From positions 248,001 to 312,000 of the forward strand of contig NZ_JAVKCA010000007.1 in assembly GCF_040222955.1 (NCBI RefSeq): a stretch of 64,000 bases of DNA. Reading direction: 5' to 3'. The stretch's first letter is position 1. Each line of letters begins with the position of its first letter. The notes under the pieces were generated by a model. The model saw only the letters and a list, made by a program, of their open reading frames with translations, did not search any database and had not been told where the DNA came from. This document shows positions 1 through 7,352 of this stretch, piece by piece. The stretch comes from Marinoscillum sp040222955 (GTDB taxonomy: Bacteria > Bacteroidota > Bacteroidia > Cytophagales > Cyclobacteriaceae). A program made the position numbers and the translations under genes.

Positions 1-398
1 CTCAGCGTTACCTTACTCACCTTTCGCCAGCCCAATCCGTCCACATAGTTATTGAGAGGCTCATCCAAATCTATCAGCCCATCATCATAAAGCTTCATCA
101 AAGCCAATGTAGAAGCCATCACCTTGGTCACGGAAGCCATATCAAAAAGATCTGAAGTATAGACCGCATCAAGACTGTCATAAGTCTTATGACCATATGA
201 TTTTAATAAGATTGGGTTTCCCTTGTGTGAAGCGTACACCACACACCCCGGAAAAGCTTCCTGCTGAATTGCGTTAATTACAATCAAGTCAACCTTTTTT
301 TGTAAATCTCCCAACAAATCCAAGGTGTCTTGTTGACTAAAACACTGATTTTGAAAAAAAATTGATAATAAAAATAAAATGATTGTTTTATATGCCAT
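1..398 (-). CDS. Beta-lactamase-family serine hydrolase, N-terminal part only (cut by window edge)
   Basis: Reading the minus strand from an ATG at 398 gives 132 codons without a stop, running off the window, so only the N-terminal part is present. A signal peptide is visible (lysine, then a leucine/isoleucine/phenylalanine core, ending near CFSQ). It is followed by a class C beta-lactamase/penicillin-binding-protein fold start with the SxxK nucleophile motif as SVTK in the context DMASVTK. In this family the Ser is acylated and the Lys is the general base. Members include esterases, D-aminopeptidases and cell-wall peptidases, so drug resistance should not be assumed. It is divergent from the serine-biosynthesis gene, with only 38 bp between the two start codons. 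Confidence 0.75.
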   Translation of the reverse strand, partial: MAYKTIILFLLSIFFQNQCFSQQDTLDLLGDLQKKVDLIVINAIQQEAFPGCVVYASHKGNPILLKSYGHKTYDSLDAVYTSDLFDMASVTKVMASTLALMKLYDDGLIDLDEPLNNYVDGLGWRKVSKVTL

Positions 399-404
399 TT
401 ACGT

Positions 405-418
405 GCTTAATTTTAAGC
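405..418. promoter_or_regulatory. Palindrome between divergent genes
   Basis: GCTTAA-TT-TTAAGC is a perfect 6-bp inverted repeat lying between the divergent starts at 398 (minus) and 437 (plus). It could be an operator. It also overlaps TAATTTTA (408-415), which differs from the Bacteroidota -7 element TAnnTTTG by one base. Function is inferred only. Confidence 0.3.
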
Positions 419-436
419 CTCAGAGAAAGCGAACTT

Positions 437-2329
437 ATGGAAAATCACAAACATTTTGTAATTGATTTCGATAGCACGTTCACCCGGGTAGAGGCTTTGG
501 ATGTCTTGTGTGAGATCTCCCTCAGGGGTCAACCAGATGCCCAGGAGTCACTGGCGAAGATCAAAGAAATTACCGATCTGGGCATGGAAGGCAAAATATC
601 CTTTCGGGAATCTCTTGAAAACCGATTGGAAATTCTCAGAGCACACAAATCTCATTTACCCGAATTAATCGCGAGACTGAGCGATCAGGTCTCCGATTCA
701 TTCCAGAGAAACAAAGAATTTGTAAGAAAATACTCCGGTCAAATTTATATTTTATCCAATGGATTCAAAGACTTTATTGTCCCCATTGTAGAGCATTTTG
801 GGATTACCGAAGACCGGGTTTTTGCCAATGAATTTACCTATGATGAGGAAGGTAATATTGTTGGATTTAACAAAGAAAACCTGCTTTCTGAGAATAACGG
901 AAAACCGAACAAAATACGTTCAATGAACCTCAAGGGTGAAGTATATGTGTTAGGTGATGGCTATACTGATTACGAAATCAAAAAAGCCGGAATCGCGCAC
1001 AAGTTTTACGCCTTTACAGAGAATGTAAGAAGGGCCAATGTGCTCCAAAACGCAGACCATGAAGCGCCTAATCTAGATGAATTTTTATATGTAAATAAAA
1101 TGGAAAGAGCACTCTCCTATCCCAAAAGCCGAATCAACGTATTGTTGCTTGAAAACATCCATGAGCATGGGATCAAGAAACTGCAAGAAGAAGGCTACAA
1201 TGTCAAAGTGCATCCGGCTGGGATGGACGAAGACGAACTCATCGAAGCCATTAAGGATGTGTCCATACTTGGCATCAGGTCCAAAACACAGGTGACCAAA
1301 AAAGTACTTGAAAGTGCCAACCGACTGCTTGCCGTTGGGGCTTTTTGTATTGGTACTAACCAAATAGACCTTATTACTTGTCAGCGCAAAGGTGTGGCGG
1401 TGTTCAATGCTCCTTTTTCCAACACGCGCTCTGTGGTAGAAATGGCCATTGCTGAACTTATCATGTTGATGAGAAACCTTCCTGATAAGTCGGTTTCCAT
1501 GCATCAGGGCAAGTGGAACAAATCAGCCAGTGGGAGTTTTGAAGTGAGAGGAAAGACACTTGGTATCATCGGTTATGGAAATATAGGTGCTCAACTTTCC
1601 GTAGTGGCAGAGTCCATTGGTATGAAGGTGCAGTTCTTTGACCTGGAAGAGAAGCTGGCACTCGGTAATGCTGTACAGTGCAAAAGCCTGGAAGAACTAC
1701 TGGGCAGTTCCGATATGATCACGTTGCACATAGACGGCAGAAAGGATAACAACGGATTTCTTACTGAAAAGCACTTTTCTCAGATGAAAGACGGAGTGAT
1801 CTTCCTCAACCTTAGCCGTGGGCCTGTGGTAGATATAGCTGGCCTGAAAAAATATGTACTGAGCGGTAAGATCAGAGGGGTAGGTGTGGATGTGTTTCCG
1901 GAGGAACCTTTGAGTAATGACGATGAATTTATTTCTGAATTACGGGGTTTACCTAATACCATACTTACTCCACACATTGGTGGGAGTACTTTGGAGGCAC
2001 AGGAAAACATTGCGGATTTTGTGCCCGGGAAGATCATGGAGTATATCAATACAGGATCGACAAGCAATAGCGTTAATTTTCCGAATATTGTATTGCCTAT
2101 GCTCAAAAATGCGCACAGGTTTATACATATTCATCGAAATGAGCCTGGAGTGCTGGCGAAAATTAACCATGAACTGGCCGCTCACAACCTGAATATTGTG
2201 GGTCAATACCTGAAAACAAATGAGGAAATTGGTTATGTAATTACGGATATCAACAAAGATTATGATGAGGAAGTAATTAAAAATCTTAAATCCATTAAGG
2301 AAACCATTAGATTCAGAGTTTTATATTAG
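437..2329 (+). CDS. serA: Fused phosphoserine phosphatase-like HAD domain and D-3-phosphoglycerate dehydrogenase
   Basis: A 630-residue two-part protein of serine biosynthesis. Residues about 5-225 are a HAD phosphatase with the nucleophile motif DFDST (Asp10 and Asp12), the motif ILSNGFKDFI and the metal-binding GDGYTDYE, all as in SerB. Residues about 230-545 are a 2-hydroxyacid dehydrogenase with NAD motif GYGNIG near 380, NLSRGPVVD, PEEPL and catalytic TPHIGG near 511. Residues about 555-630 look like an ACT domain, which in SerA commonly senses serine. Together the parts would catalyse the first and last steps of the phosphorylated pathway. An upstream TTG at 383 is possible but would overlap the divergent gene; ATG 437 fits the HAD start better. 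A serC-like gene lies downstream at 3067. Confidence 0.9.
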   Translation: MENHKHFVIDFDSTFTRVEALDVLCEISLRGQPDAQESLAKIKEITDLGMEGKISFRESLENRLEILRAHKSHLPELIARLSDQVSDSFQRNKEFVRKYSGQIYILSNGFKDFIVPIVEHFGITEDRVFANEFTYDEEGNIVGFNKENLLSENNGKPNKIRSMNLKGEVYVLGDGYTDYEIKKAGIAHKFYAFTENVRRANVLQNADHEAPNLDEFLYVNKMERALSYPKSRINVLLLENIHEHGIKKLQEEGYNVKVHPAGMDEDELIEAIKDVSILGIRSKTQVTKKVLESANRLLAVGAFCIGTNQIDLITCQRKGVAVFNAPFSNTRSVVEMAIAELIMLMRNLPDKSVSMHQGKWNKSASGSFEVRGKTLGIIGYGNIGAQLSVVAESIGMKVQFFDLEEKLALGNAVQCKSLEELLGSSDMITLHIDGRKDNNGFLTEKHFSQMKDGVIFLNLSRGPVVDIAGLKKYVLSGKIRGVGVDVFPEEPLSNDDEFISELRGLPNTILTPHIGGSTLEAQENIADFVPGKIMEYINTGSTSNSVNFPNIVLPMLKNAHRFIHIHRNEPGVLAKINHELAAHNLNIVGQYLKTNEEIGYVITDINKDYDEEVIKNLKSIKETIRFRVLY

Positions 2330-2414
2330 TTTAGTCAGATATTTCAATAAAACCTAAGTCCCAATCCGCAATAACCGTTGTAATTAGTAAATTCGTGTTG
2401 TAGATTAGTTGCCA

Positions 2415-2804
2415 ATGAATCACCATTCACCGCTTTGGAAATCGATATCATCTTTAAAAGACCTCAATCAAGTGATTGAAGGCTCCCGGCTGAAGCCAGC
2501 AATGGTTTTTAAGCACAGGGCCTCATCTCCTGAAAGTATCGAAAAAAAGATAGAGCTAGAAAATGGCTGGAACATATCCAGCGAGATGATAGACGTTTAT
2601 CTTGTCGATGATATGAAATCCAAAGACGTCTCCAGAGAAATTTCAGAAATAGCGGGCATCAATCATGAATTCCCCCAGATTGTGCTATTTGCCGATGGCG
2701 TGACCATGTACGATGAATCACACGACATGATCAGCGTGAAGAAAATCAAACTCGCACTAAAAATCGTCAACAGAACCTTCAAGTGGATGGAGACCAGGGC
2801 ATAA
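2415..2804 (+). CDS. ytxJ: YtxJ/BrxC-like thioredoxin-fold protein lacking cysteine
   Basis: 129 residues resembling the YtxJ family of monothiol bacilliredoxins. Matching features are a VFKH strand followed by the active-site turn, a VYLVDD strand, a conserved HEFPQIVLF segment (usually HESPQ in the family) and an SHDMISVKKI tail. Family members normally have FKHSTRCPIS, where Cys is the bacillithiol-reactive residue. Here the turn reads FKHRASSPES, and the protein has no cysteine at all, so the usual redox chemistry is not possible. The frame also opens with TTG at 2409, six bases upstream of the chosen ATG. It lies between the SerB-SerA fusion and serC-like genes on the same strand, which may mean co-transcription. 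Confidence 0.7.
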   Translation: MNHHSPLWKSISSLKDLNQVIEGSRLKPAMVFKHRASSPESIEKKIELENGWNISSEMIDVYLVDDMKSKDVSREISEIAGINHEFPQIVLFADGVTMYDESHDMISVKKIKLALKIVNRTFKWMETRA

Positions 2805-2807
2805 AAA

Positions 2808-2830
2808 AAGCTTTCGGAAACCGAAAGCTT
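2808..2830. terminator. Stem-loop after the ytxJ-like gene
   Basis: A perfect stem begins at about 2808: AAGCTTTCGG, loop AAA, CCGAAAGCTT. It is preceded by an A-run (2803-2809) and followed by AATGCC. The run gives a U-tract only for minus-strand transcripts. It may therefore stop a minus-strand RNA, or be a plus-strand hairpin without a U-tract. Confidence 0.5.
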
Positions 2831-2993
2831 AATGCCGTGAAGATCGTGTTGATAAACCCCTAAATAATAAGGATTTGAGCTGTGAAATAGGTCAAAGATC
2901 CACTGTTGTCCTGAAACCTTTCGATGACGAGGCCCTGATGGAAACCAACAGGGTGAGGCCCAATTTTGCTACCCCACTTGGCTCGGTATTGTT
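2830..2993 (+). ncRNA. Candidate structured RNA, family unknown (possibly 6S-like or a leader of the downstream gene)
   Basis: No credible ORF lies here, but several stems do. The ends pair (AATGCCG at 2830-2836 with CGGTATT at about 2987-2993). Inside are GGAT-TTGA (2871-2878) with TCAA-AG-ATCC (2892-2901), GTTGTC with GATGAC, and a hairpin CCCTG-A-TGG-AAA-CCA-A-CAGGG at about 2933-2953. Two of these stems need G-U pairs, which form only in plus-strand RNA and become A-C mismatches on the other strand. Total length is about 165 nt. I could not match it to RNase P, SRP RNA, tmRNA or a riboswitch I know. It lies 73 bp before the serC-like gene, so it may be independent or a 5' leader. Confidence 0.4.
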
Positions 2994-3066
2994 TTAGTGT
3001 TAGGTTTAAAAACAATATTACCTTCAATAGCGAAACAAACTTAATCAGTACTATTTCAAATTCTCA

Positions 3067-4140
3067 ATGCAACATAAGATTTATTTCACACCGGGACCGT
3101 CACAAATTTTTTATACGGTAAATGACCACATGAAAGAGGCCTTTCAGAAGGACATTATGTCTATCTCGCACCGCAGTGCCACTTTCCAAAACCTCTTTGC
3201 TGAAGTAAAAGCCGATCTCAAAAGCCTGCTCAACGTTCCCGACAATTATGATGTCTACTTCATCTCCTCTGCCAACGAGATCTGGGAAAGAATCATTCAG
3301 AGCCTTGTCGGCAAGACGTCTCATCACTTCGTGAATGGATCCTTTGCTGAGAAATTCTATCAGTTTGCCACCGACTACCAAAAAGAGTCTACCATCACCC
3401 GAATGAGTGATGGTGAGGATTTTGATCACCTGGAAGTGCCGGAGAACACTGAACTTATCTCAGTCACACTCAATGAAACAAGCATTGGATACGCTTTCGA
3501 TGCTGAAAGAATTTACCAACTGCGGGAGCAGTACCCGGATAAACTCATCGCTGTAGATGGCGTAAGTGCTTTTCCCGCTGTTCCCTTTGACTTTTCTAAA
3601 GTAGATACGGCCTACTTTTCTGTGCAGAAATGCTTCGGATTACCAGCCGGATTAGGTGTCTGGATTGTGAACCCCACGTGCTACCAAAAAGTGGAACAGC
3701 TCAGAAAAAGTGGTGTTGTTACGGGTAGTTATCATGATTTGCTACAGTTGAAAGCTTCAGGAGATAAAAATCAGACCCCAGAAACGCCCAATGTTTTGGG
3801 AATTTTCCTATTGGGAAAGGTGGTCAGGGACATGCTGTTCAGATCAGCCAGACTGATCCAAAATGATACCACTTACAAAGCCACCCTACTCTATCAGGCC
3901 ATCGAAAAGTCGACGATACTGAGCCCATTTATTACCCACAAAATCAATCAATCAAAAACCGTGGTGGTAGCTAAGTGTGAGAACGGAAACAGTGACATTC
4001 TTGCCCGCTTCCTTGAACAGGGATGGGTCATAGGCAAAGGGTATGGTTCATATAAAAATGACCAAATACGCATTGCCAACTTTCCCGTTCATAGCAAAGA
4101 ACAGATAGAACAGCTATCTGATTACATCAGTAAGACCTAA
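3067..4140 (+). CDS. serC: Class V aminotransferase, probable phosphoserine aminotransferase
   Basis: 357 residues of a fold-type I, class V PLP enzyme. The opening IYFTPGPSQ and the mid-region FSVQKCFGLPAGLG are typical; the Lys of the QK pair is the expected Schiff-base lysine, as in SerC. An Asp in AVDGVSAFPAV should contact the PLP ring nitrogen. SerC converts 3-phosphohydroxypyruvate plus glutamate to O-phosphoserine. With the upstream SerB-SerA fusion this would complete serine synthesis from 3-phosphoglycerate within 3.7 kb. The family also contains alanine-glyoxylate aminotransferases, so substrate is assigned mainly from context. Confidence 0.75.
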   Translation: MQHKIYFTPGPSQIFYTVNDHMKEAFQKDIMSISHRSATFQNLFAEVKADLKSLLNVPDNYDVYFISSANEIWERIIQSLVGKTSHHFVNGSFAEKFYQFATDYQKESTITRMSDGEDFDHLEVPENTELISVTLNETSIGYAFDAERIYQLREQYPDKLIAVDGVSAFPAVPFDFSKVDTAYFSVQKCFGLPAGLGVWIVNPTCYQKVEQLRKSGVVTGSYHDLLQLKASGDKNQTPETPNVLGIFLLGKVVRDMLFRSARLIQNDTTYKATLLYQAIEKSTILSPFITHKINQSKTVVVAKCENGNSDILARFLEQGWVIGKGYGSYKNDQIRIANFPVHSKEQIEQLSDYISKT

Positions 4141-4244
4141 TTTTCTTCTTAAAACCTTTCGATCAAGGTGATTATTCAGTATTTTATTGCGAAAAAGATT
4201 TATAAAATCATAAATCATTTTGAAACTTTCTTTCGTTTATAAGA

Positions 4245-4273
4245 ATTGATAAATTGATTTCGATTTAATTTTG
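4245..4273 (+). promoter_or_regulatory. Predicted Bacteroidota-type promoter for the stress-protein gene
   Basis: ATTG (4245-4248), 17 bp, then TAATTTTG (4266-4273). This fits the pattern TTTG-N(17-20)-TAnnTTTG with one change in the -33 element. The predicted start of transcription is near 4280, giving a leader of about 18 nt before ATG 4298. Confidence 0.5.
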
Positions 4274-4297
4274 CACCCCAAGTCATCGCATTATAAT

Positions 4298-5224
4298 ATG
4301 TATAAGTACAATAAAATACTTGTAGGCCTCGATCACACGGAAACAGATCTGGATTTAGTGAAAGCTGCCTCAGATGTTTGTGAGTTATCCGGATCAAAGG
4401 TTGTCTACTTTGTAAATATCATCAGAGACATTAACCTGCCAGAGAAGCTCATGAAGGAGTTTCCTCACATTCTGGATCAGGCCATTGAAGAAAGGCGAAA
4501 GGACCTTCAGAAGACTGTTCACGATTATTTCAAATTCGAAGGTGCAGAGGTTGTCGTTAATGTGATTGTGGATCAGGGGCAGGTAACCAAAACCTTACTT
4601 AAGCATGCTTCTACTGAGAAAATAGATCTGGTCATTCTGGGCAGAAAAAATGAAAAAAAGGGTGGCGGAGTGTTGGTGAACAGAATTGCACGCCGGGTAG
4701 GTTGTTCGCTCCTCATTTTACCAAAGGGCTCTCAGTTTAGTGTAAGCAACGTTCTTGTACCCACTGACTTTTCGGCTTACTCCAGAAGTGCGTTGGAAAA
4801 AGCGACCATGTTGGTGAAAAAATCAAAAGCACCGGGCAAGATCATCGTTCAAAATGTCTACCAGGTGCCAGTGGGCTATCACTACACTGGTAAGAGTTTT
4901 AAGGAGTTTTCCGAGATAATGAAAGATCATGCCAAAAATGATTTCGCCAAGTTCACTCAAAGCATGAAATTGGACAAGGTGAATATGGAACAGATCTACA
5001 CATTAGACAAGGATGAAGACATCATATCTGACATCTACAAAGCAGCCAAAAAGATTAAAGCCAGTCTCATCATCATAGGGGCAAAAGGCCGTACAGCCAC
5101 TACTGCCCTCTTTATTGGCAGCAAAGCAGAAAAACTGATTCATGTGGATGAAGAAATTCCAATGCTGGTGGTAAGGCCGAAGGGTAAAAATGCCGGCATC
5201 ATAGAATACATCAAGGAGCTTTAA
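4298..5224 (+). CDS. Universal stress protein with two UspA domains
   Basis: 308 residues. The first UspA domain (about 1-145) starts YNKILVGLDHTETD and carries LVILGRK; the second (about 148-290) starts SNVLVPTDFSAYSRSAL and carries the ATP-binding-type motif IIIGAKGRTATTALFIGSKAEKL. Tandem Usp proteins of this length are common in Bacteroidota; many bind ATP and act in stress or energy limitation. ATG 4298 was chosen over a TTG at 4271, which lies inside the predicted -7 element. A strong terminator overlaps the stop codon. Confidence 0.85.
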   Translation: MYKYNKILVGLDHTETDLDLVKAASDVCELSGSKVVYFVNIIRDINLPEKLMKEFPHILDQAIEERRKDLQKTVHDYFKFEGAEVVVNVIVDQGQVTKTLLKHASTEKIDLVILGRKNEKKGGGVLVNRIARRVGCSLLILPKGSQFSVSNVLVPTDFSAYSRSALEKATMLVKKSKAPGKIIVQNVYQVPVGYHYTGKSFKEFSEIMKDHAKNDFAKFTQSMKLDKVNMEQIYTLDKDEDIISDIYKAAKKIKASLIIIGAKGRTATTALFIGSKAEKLIHVDEEIPMLVVRPKGKNAGIIEYIKEL

Positions 5225-5240
5225 CAAGCTCCTTTTTTTT
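5213..5240 (+). terminator. Rho-independent terminator of the stress-protein gene
   Basis: AAGGAGCTT (5213-5221), loop TAAC, AAGCTCCTT (5226-5234), with T's running to 5240. The stem includes the last codons and stop of the stress-protein gene, and the T-run reaches the stop codon of the convergent marR gene. Confidence 0.85.
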
Positions 5241-5688
5241 ATGCCCTTAGTTTATCCAAAAGCACATTTAGCTGTCTCGCTTCTTCCTCCGAAAGGCTGA
5301 CAAGTCCATCCTCCCACCTATCCATATCCAGGTCGGTTCTTGCCAGCAAATCAAGGCCCTGAGAAGTGATAATCACATCCACAGCACGCCTGTCATTCGG
5401 GCACTGCCTTCTAGCCACCAACCCTTTGGATTCAAGCTTATCCACTATTCTTGAAGCATTGGAGCTTTTGTCCAGCATCCTTTCTATAAGTAGATTGATG
5501 GTGGCAGGTTTTGGGTGCTGACCTCTGAGTATTCGCAAAACATTAAACTGTGGGGTAGTCAGGCCATAAGGCTTAAATAGTAGAACCTGTTTCTGGCTCA
5601 GCCAGCTGTTGGTATACAGTATATTTATGATGGCTTTACTCAACTCGCTTTTAAACTTCGACTGTTTGATATCTTCTCCTATTCCCAT
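5239..5688 (-). CDS. MarR-family transcriptional regulator
   Basis: 149 residues with the MarR winged-helix layout. It has an N-terminal dimerisation helix, then LTTPQFNVLRIL, a recognition-helix region with DKSSNASRIVDKLESKGLV, and the wing RRQCPNDRRAVDVIITSQG, which is the family's DxRxxxxxLTxxG signature. Such proteins are usually local repressors released by small phenolic or oxidative signals. ATG 5688 is preferred to a TTG at 5706. It is convergent with the stress-protein gene and divergent from the sigma-factor gene. A palindrome 21 bp upstream of its start suggests autoregulation. Confidence 0.85.
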   Translation of the reverse strand: MGIGEDIKQSKFKSELSKAIINILYTNSWLSQKQVLLFKPYGLTTPQFNVLRILRGQHPKPATINLLIERMLDKSSNASRIVDKLESKGLVARRQCPNDRRAVDVIITSQGLDLLARTDLDMDRWEDGLVSLSEEEARQLNVLLDKLRA

Positions 5689-5708
5689 TTGGCGGTTAAT
5701 TAACAACT

Positions 5709-5733
5709 ACATTTAATGTAACGACATTTAAAT
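5709..5733. promoter_or_regulatory. Candidate MarR operator
   Basis: ACATT-T-AATGT (5709-5719) is a perfect inverted repeat. A partial copy, ACATTTAAAT, follows at 5724-5733. Both lie between divergent marR and the ECF sigma gene. MarR proteins usually bind short palindromes beside their own gene; the assignment rests on position. Confidence 0.4.
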
Positions 5734-5824
5734 TAAGGTGGTTCGATGAAATAAAAAAATCAACAGAAAAATTAAACCATCGGTTAATTTTAGACTCTAA
5801 ACGGTAAATCACCTTTAGCCTACC

Positions 5825-6364
5825 TTGGAAGACTCCTTTATCATATCTAAAATTCAGGATCCCGAAACCATCAATTATGGCTTCAATTTACTGGTCAAAA
5901 CCTACCAGGAACGTGTGTATTGGCATGTCCGGAAAATGGTAATCGATCACGATGATGCCGATGACCTTACCCAGAATGTCTTTATCAAAATCTGGAAATC
6001 ACTGGGTAACTTCAGGGAAGAGGCGCGCCTGTATACCTGGATCTACAGGATAGCGACCAATGAATGCCTGAATTTTCTGAAAAAGAAAAGGCGCAAGTTT
6101 ATGATCCCCATCCACGATGTGGCCGGGGAACTCTCCAATAAAATCGACCAGGGAACCTATATTTCCGGAGATGAAATTCAGCTCAAGCTTCAAAAAGCCA
6201 TCCTGACTCTGCCTGACAAGCAGAGACTCGTTTTCAATATGCGGTACTTTGATGAGTTGAAATTTGATGATATAGCGGAGATTACAGGTACATCCGTGGG
6301 GGCTTTAAAAGCGAGCTATCATCTTGCTGCCAAAAAAATTGAGATTTTTTTAACTGAGCATTAA
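5825..6364 (+). CDS. ECF-type RNA polymerase sigma factor
   Basis: 179 residues. Sigma region 2 spans about 20-95, with YQERVYWHVRKMV and DADDLTQNVFIKIW. Region 4 spans about 120-172, with LPDKQRLVFNMRYFDELKFDDIAEI and a recognition helix around TSVGALKASYHLAAKKI. No region 3 is present, as expected for ECF sigmas. The start must be TTG 5825: an in-frame TAG lies just upstream and the next ATG would remove part of region 2. It heads a compact operon with a small membrane protein, a Spy-like protein and an outer-membrane protein, suggesting envelope-stress control. Confidence 0.88.
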   Translation: MEDSFIISKIQDPETINYGFNLLVKTYQERVYWHVRKMVIDHDDADDLTQNVFIKIWKSLGNFREEARLYTWIYRIATNECLNFLKKKRRKFMIPIHDVAGELSNKIDQGTYISGDEIQLKLQKAILTLPDKQRLVFNMRYFDELKFDDIAEITGTSVGALKASYHLAAKKIEIFLTEH

Positions 6365-6398
6365 ACCTTTGACAAACAAGAGCATCTAACCCTAAACA

Positions 6399-6827
6399 AT
6401 GAAAAACCAACTGGACCATATCAACAAAACGCCACTGCCATTTGAGGTACCTGATGGCTATTTTGATCAGCTACAGGACAAGATCAGTGAGAAGGTCAGT
6501 CAAGCCCCGACTGCCTCGCCTATTCGTTTTCAGTGGGCCCTTGTGCCTGCCTTTGTTGTGACTGTCTTGGTTTGTTTTGCCATACTCAATACCGCTAATG
6601 AACCTGACAGGTCTTCCGATTTGCTTGCTTCCCTTACCAATGAGGAGATATTTTTCTACCTGGAAAATACAGAGATTTCGGAGGCTGAGATTGCCGCATT
6701 GAGCACTGAGCCCGAGACCTTACTGCGGGGCGTCAACATCATGGATCAAATGGATATTGATGAAGATGACTTCAGCCAATTGATGGAGCATTACGATTTG
6801 GATGATAATATATCACAGGACATTTAA
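6399..6827 (+). CDS. Small single-pass membrane protein, candidate anti-sigma factor
   Basis: 142 residues. The N-terminus carries PFEVPDGYFDQLQDKI, a motif I associate with Bacteroidota proteins encoded next to ECF sigma genes. One transmembrane helix follows at about 47-66 (ALVPAFVVTVLVCFAIL), then an acidic C-terminal tail rich in Asp and Glu. It starts 34 bp after the sigma gene. The topology (short cytoplasmic part, one helix, exported tail) fits an anti-sigma factor. No zinc-binding HxxxCxxC motif is visible, so this role is inferred from context. Confidence 0.6.
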   Translation: MKNQLDHINKTPLPFEVPDGYFDQLQDKISEKVSQAPTASPIRFQWALVPAFVVTVLVCFAILNTANEPDRSSDLLASLTNEEIFFYLENTEISEAEIAALSTEPETLLRGVNIMDQMDIDEDDFSQLMEHYDLDDNISQDI

Positions 6828-6840
6828 CTTATAAGCGATT

Positions 6841-7332
6841 ATGAGACAGTTAATAACTTTAGTATTCATTCTCACTTCCATCGGGTTATGGGCACAAAGT
6901 CCCTCTACCATGGAGCGTGTGGAGGCCGCCAAAATAGCCCTGATCACCGAACGACTGGAGCTCACGCCAGAGCAGGCAGAAAAATTTTGGCCGATATACA
7001 GGGAATTTTCGGAACAGCAGCGAACCCTCAGAAAGGAGTTCAATGACCTGCGAACCAATCACAATCCTCAAACAGCATCTGAAGAGGAAAACAAAAAAAT
7101 GCTGGAAATGGGGATGCAGATAAAAGAGCGTCAGCTTGGCCTGGAGCGCACGTACTCCGAACGGATGCAACAGGTAATCACCACGCGCCAGCTCATGAGC
7201 CTCAGAAAAGCCGAGGATGATTTCAAAGAAATGCTGATGAAGCGAATACGCGAGCAGCAGGGTCAGCGTGACCAAATGCGGCAGGATCGAATGCGCAACA
7301 ACGATAATATGCAGCGAAAAAGAAATAATTAG
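6841..7332 (+). CDS. Spy/LTxxQ-like periplasmic protein
   Basis: 163 residues with a signal peptide ending near GLWAQ. The mature part is highly charged and helical. It has LELTPEQAEKFWPIYREF, close to the LTxxQ motif of the Spy/CpxP group, then long Glu/Arg/Gln-rich helices and a basic, Asn/Arg-rich tail. Spy proteins are periplasmic chaperones induced by envelope stress, which agrees with its place in an ECF sigma operon. It starts 13 bp after the membrane protein gene. Confidence 0.7.
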   Translation: MRQLITLVFILTSIGLWAQSPSTMERVEAAKIALITERLELTPEQAEKFWPIYREFSEQQRTLRKEFNDLRTNHNPQTASEEENKKMLEMGMQIKERQLGLERTYSERMQQVITTRQLMSLRKAEDDFKEMLMKRIREQQGQRDQMRQDRMRNNDNMQRKRNN

Positions 7333-7352
7333 CACCTACCCTACCTGATCTT

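Noticed and set aside
1..398. Antibiotic-resistance beta-lactamase
   Set aside because: Only the SxxK-containing N-terminal part is seen, and the family includes many esterases and peptidases; nothing here supports drug hydrolysis.
2830..2993. Assignment of the structured region to SRP RNA, RNase P RNA or tmRNA
   Set aside because: The conserved SRP apical motif, the RNase P core motifs and a tRNA-like tmRNA end were all looked for and not found.
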